From NCBI GenBank assembly GCA_052246295.1, contig JBQQCO010000043.1: DNA of 8,371 nt; one strand, written 5' to 3'. Positions 5,847-8,371 of the stretch are shown in pieces. The DNA comes from Piscibacillus sp052246295 (lineage in GTDB: Bacteria > Bacillota > Bacilli > Bacillales > Alkalibacillaceae). Position numbers and translations under genes: made by a program. The first letter of the stretch is position 1; each line of letters opens with the position of its first letter. The notes under the pieces were generated by a model. It was not told where the DNA came from. It was given only the letters and a program-made list of their open reading frames with translations, and searched no databases.

Positions 5847-8078
5847 ATGGATGACAAACAACAACAACAGATGATTAACGAGCTAGAGGGTAGTGACCGT
5901 GTCTTAAATGGTTATTGGTTGACTGCCGTACTTATTGTCGCTGTATTTATGTCAGTATTTCATTTATGGGTTGCTGGCTTTGGTTTACCAGGCATCGGCT
6001 CTAAGACCTTCTTAATTTTTCACTTAACTCTAGCTTTAGTATTAATCTTTATGATTTTTCCAGTTAAAAGGAAAATGGGACAAACAAAGATTCCGATTTA
6101 TGACATTGTTTTGGCAGCGTTTTCTTTATATGTTGGAATGTTTATTATCCAGCATCAAAATGCCTCATCAATTATGTCAGGGAATCCGACAGGCTATGAG
6201 ATTTTCATCGGCTTAGCATTAATTATCATAGTATTGGAAGCAACTCGTCGTGTCGTTGGCTATCCACTTGTGATTATTGCTTTGATTTTTATTGCTTATT
6301 TCTTCTTAGGCGAATACATGCCTGGGCAGTTCTATCATTCTCGTGGAGATTTCGAGCGATTTATTTACGAAATCACATATCGTAATAACGGGATCTTTGG
6401 AACACCTATTTATGCATCTGCACAATTTGTATTCATATTCATTTTATTTGGGGCACTATTAGAATCAACTGGTGCCGGTAAAATGTTTATCGATTTAGCA
6501 TTACGTGCATTCGGTCGTTATAAAGGTGGTCCAGCAAAAGCTAGTGTTGTTGCGAGTGGTATGATGGGAAGTATTTCTGGTAGTTCTACAGCAAACGCTG
6601 TTACGACAGGTACTTTCACAATCCCGCTTATGAAAAAAGTAGGCTTTAAGCCACACGTTGCTGGTGGTGTTGAAGTTGCTGCTTCATCAAGTGGTCAGTT
6701 CTTACCACCTATCATGGGTGCAGCTGCCTTTATTATGGTGGAATTAACTAGTATTCCATATTATGAAATTATTCAAAGTGCCATCATTCCAGCTATTTTG
6801 TGTTACATTGGGATTTTATTTATGGTGCATTTTGAAGCGTCTAAGAATGGCATCAAGGGCATGGATCGTAGCGAATTAGCTAAGGGTCGTCGCCTGTTAA
6901 TGCAGCAAGGTTACTTATTAATTCCAATTTTTGTTTTGCTTTATTTCTTAGTAATCGAACGTGTATCGGTTAACAACTCGGCGTTCTATTCGATTACAAT
7001 TTTATTAGTTATTGCGTTATTTGCACATCGTTTTAAAGAGAATATGGGACGTTCATTACTATTTGCAGCCATTTTATTAGCTATTGCTTACACGTTCCAT
7101 TATGTTATTAGTCTACTAAATATTGGTCTATACAATTTAAATAATGTGATTAATACAAACTTCTTTGCTACAGAGACAATCCGTTGGAAAGACCCAATTG
7201 CAACAATGGTATTAATAGGTATCGTTGTGGCGTTAATCTTTGCTCTGGGTCAGAAGAAGTTCAAAGTTGATGCAGCACCTGTTCGATATGGAATGCGAGA
7301 AATTTTATCAGGTTTCGAACTAGCTGCACGTAACTCGTTATCCATTGTCGTCGCATGTGCGACTGCTGGTATCTTAATCGGAGTCATCACAACTTCTGGT
7401 TTATCGACTAAGTTTACACGTATTGTCGTAGGCTTTTCATCTGACTTAGCATCAATGGTACCTGCGTTTATGCAGACGGCAAATACGGAACTATACTTTG
7501 CATTGATCTTAACAGTGTTTGCTTGTCTATTGTTAGGTTTAGGTTTACCAACAACAGCAACATATGTTGTACTGGCAGCAATCGTTGCTCCTGTATTAAC
7601 AGACATGGGAGTACCAGTGATTGTGGCACATTTATTTGTTCTATACTACGGTGTATTAGCGGATGACACGCCACCGATTAACTTGCCAGCCTATGCAACT
7701 GCTGGTATTGCGAAGGCTGGGCCAGTACGAACCGGTGTTCAAGGCTTTAAATACGATTCAGCGGCTTTATTATTACCATTCGTGTTCACGATGAACCCAA
7801 CCATTCTACTAATTACAGATGCTGGTTGGCTAGAAGTTGTTTGGGCAATCTTTACTGCTATGATCGGTATGGTCGCATTCGCTTCATTTATCCAAAACTG
7901 GTTCATTACAAAATACCACTGGATTGAGCGAATCATTGCAGTTGCCGTTGCGTTAATGTTTATTCAAAACAATTACATTACTGACCTTATAGCGATTGTA
8001 GCGTTTGTTTTATTAATTGTGTTCCAAGTATTCAAGAAAAAACGCAACCCAAACGTTACCGCAGCACAAGCAAGTTAA
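5847..8078 (+). CDS. TRAP transporter fused permease (DctQ- and DctM-like parts)
   Basis: The 743-residue polytopic protein is predicted to import the receptor-bound solute; TRAP permeases are secondary transporters, typically Na+-driven. The N-terminus (1-20) is Gln-rich and polar. Several helices (about 22-155) correspond to the small-subunit region of the fused family. The DctM-like transport domain runs from about 185 to 640. Its two conserved re-entrant regions are visible: GSISGSSTANAVTTGTFTIP (241-260) with SSGQFLPPIMGAAAFI (281-296), and LLLGLGLPTTATYVV (561-575) with GVLADDTPPINLPAYATAGI (602-621). More helices follow to about 727, then a basic tail. Length fits the TRAP 4TM/12TM fused family. 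The ATG follows GAGAGGGG at seven to eight bases. It is the last operon gene and is followed at once by a terminator. No truncation or frameshift is seen. Confidence 0.95.
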   Translation: MDDKQQQQMINELEGSDRVLNGYWLTAVLIVAVFMSVFHLWVAGFGLPGIGSKTFLIFHLTLALVLIFMIFPVKRKMGQTKIPIYDIVLAAFSLYVGMFIIQHQNASSIMSGNPTGYEIFIGLALIIIVLEATRRVVGYPLVIIALIFIAYFFLGEYMPGQFYHSRGDFERFIYEITYRNNGIFGTPIYASAQFVFIFILFGALLESTGAGKMFIDLALRAFGRYKGGPAKASVVASGMMGSISGSSTANAVTTGTFTIPLMKKVGFKPHVAGGVEVAASSSGQFLPPIMGAAAFIMVELTSIPYYEIIQSAIIPAILCYIGILFMVHFEASKNGIKGMDRSELAKGRRLLMQQGYLLIPIFVLLYFLVIERVSVNNSAFYSITILLVIALFAHRFKENMGRSLLFAAILLAIAYTFHYVISLLNIGLYNLNNVINTNFFATETIRWKDPIATMVLIGIVVALIFALGQKKFKVDAAPVRYGMREILSGFELAARNSLSIVVACATAGILIGVITTSGLSTKFTRIVVGFSSDLASMVPAFMQTANTELYFALILTVFACLLLGLGLPTTATYVVLAAIVAPVLTDMGVPVIVAHLFVLYYGVLADDTPPINLPAYATAGIAKAGPVRTGVQGFKYDSAALLLPFVFTMNPTILLITDAGWLEVVWAIFTAMIGMVAFASFIQNWFITKYHWIERIIAVAVALMFIQNNYITDLIAIVAFVLLIVFQVFKKKRNPNVTAAQAS

Positions 8079-8085
8079 ATCAGTC

Positions 8086-8119
8086 AAAAGTCTTCGGGGA
8101 GCTCCCCGAGGGCTTTTTT
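8086..8119 (+). terminator. Intrinsic terminator of the TRAP operon
   Basis: AAAAGTCTTCGGGG (8086-8099) pairs with CCCCGAGGGCTTTT (8104-8117) over 14 bp with two G-U pairs and an AGCT loop, ending in T6 (8114-8119). It starts seven bases after the permease stop codon. Confidence 0.92.
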
Positions 8120-8127
8120 AACTGTAA

Positions 8128-8246
8128 GATTGTAGATAAGGAAGCCTGGAATGTCGATAGAGGGCGTGAGAATGTCGATAGGGAAGCCTGGAATGTCGAT
8201 AGAGGACGTGAGAATGTAGGTAGGGAAGCCTGGAATGTGATAGAGG
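8128..8246. repeat. Six 21-bp tandem repeats of two alternating types
   Basis: Units start at 8128, 8149, 8170, 8191, 8212 and 8233, each beginning GAATGT (GATTGT in the first). Units 1, 3 and 5 end in GGAAGCCTG; units 2, 4 and 6 carry GATAGAGG, and units 2 and 4 end in CGTGA. The true period is therefore 42 bp made of two related 21-bp halves. The units abut without spacers. The last unit lacks one base (GAATGTGATAG) and its match stops at about 8246. One frame has no stop across the array because 21 is a multiple of three, but no start codon or ribosome binding site supports a gene. Confidence 0.9.
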
Positions 8247-8371
8247 TACCGTCAAGAAGTCTGTGTAAATGGCACTCGCTAACTTCGTTAGCGTAAGGAG
8301 GTTTTATATGGAGCAGCGGGCATGATAGCCTAAGGCGAAGCCAACGACCTTTTTATAATCTGGCGGCTTGG
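8245..8371 (+). mobile_element. Possible left end of an IS256-like insertion sequence, cut by the window
   Basis: The repeat array breaks off inside its sixth unit, and the next bases, GGTACCGTCAAGAAG then TCTGTGTAAAT (to about 8270), resemble terminal repeats of IS256-family elements, whose inner part is often TTGTGTAAA. Bases beyond that hold a hairpin, a strong ribosome binding site and a T-run, as expected of a leader before a transposase gene that would lie outside the window. No transposase sequence is visible, so the family call rests on the terminal motif and the abrupt junction only. The exact boundary is uncertain by about two bases. Confidence 0.4.
8277..8325 (+). other. Hairpin, ribosome binding site and five-codon open frame
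   Basis: A perfect 7-bp hairpin, CGCTAAC (8277-8283) with GTTAGCG (8287-8293) and loop TTC, is followed by AAGGAGG (8295-8301). At normal spacing after it comes ATG (8308) and a frame encoding MEQRA, ending at TGA 8323-8325. AAGGAGGT (8295-8302) can also pair, with two G-U pairs, with ACCTTTTT (8347-8354). It may be a leader-peptide or translation-control segment of the putative insertion sequence, or an accidental frame. Confidence 0.4.

Noticed and set aside
7250..7936. Three minus-strand open frames
   Set aside because: All are antisense to the conserved core and C-terminal part of the TRAP permease.
8128..8246. CRISPR array
   Set aside because: The 21-bp units abut directly with no unique spacers, and two types alternate.
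8129..8293. Possible small gene in the stop-free frame across the repeats
   Set aside because: There is no plausible start codon with a ribosome binding site, and the open frame follows from the 21-base period and the operon terminator just upstream.

Overview
The window is low-GC DNA with A-G-G-A-G-type ribosome binding sites, a lipobox lipoprotein and short intergenic spaces closed by stem-loop terminators. This points to a Bacillota host, most likely a member of the Bacillaceae. The exported solute receptor is extremely acidic (about 64 D/E against about 13 K/R in the mature part), and its transporter belongs to a typically Na+-coupled class. Together these suggest a halophilic or alkaliphilic Bacillus relative; that is inference, not proof.

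Layout. Positions 148-747 (minus) encode a membrane-anchored Mrr-type nuclease-fold protein whose catalytic lysine position reads asparagine. It diverges from 904-2727 (plus), a membrane diguanylate cyclase with an extracellular beta-sandwich sensor, a 7TM DISM region, a coiled coil and GGDEF. A near-perfect bidirectional terminator (2732-2759) separates it from a convergent 64-residue membrane protein (2763-2957, minus). A RimJ/RimL-type GNAT acetyltransferase follows (3184-3759, plus) and ends in a terminator. The 480-base gene-poor stretch after it holds a large folded intergenic element (about 3945-4091) that looks like a dispersed Bacillaceae repeat, followed by a promoter.

The main unit is a tripartite transporter operon (4244-8078, plus): a TAXI-family TRAP substrate-binding lipoprotein, a DUF1850 membrane-anchored protein and a fused TRAP permease. 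The receptor captures an unidentified solute, probably a carboxylate or amino acid, outside the membrane. The permease imports it, presumably using the sodium gradient. DUF1850 proteins accompany such systems but have no assigned role. The most striking feature is a textbook intrinsic terminator (5250-5282) lying inside the first codons of the DUF1850 gene. It could lower permease output relative to receptor, or make it depend on translation of the DUF1850 start.

The operon ends in a strong terminator (8086-8119). After it come six 21-bp tandem repeats of two alternating types (8128-about 8246). The last unit breaks off at what looks like the left end of an IS256-like insertion sequence running off the window; this call is tentative.
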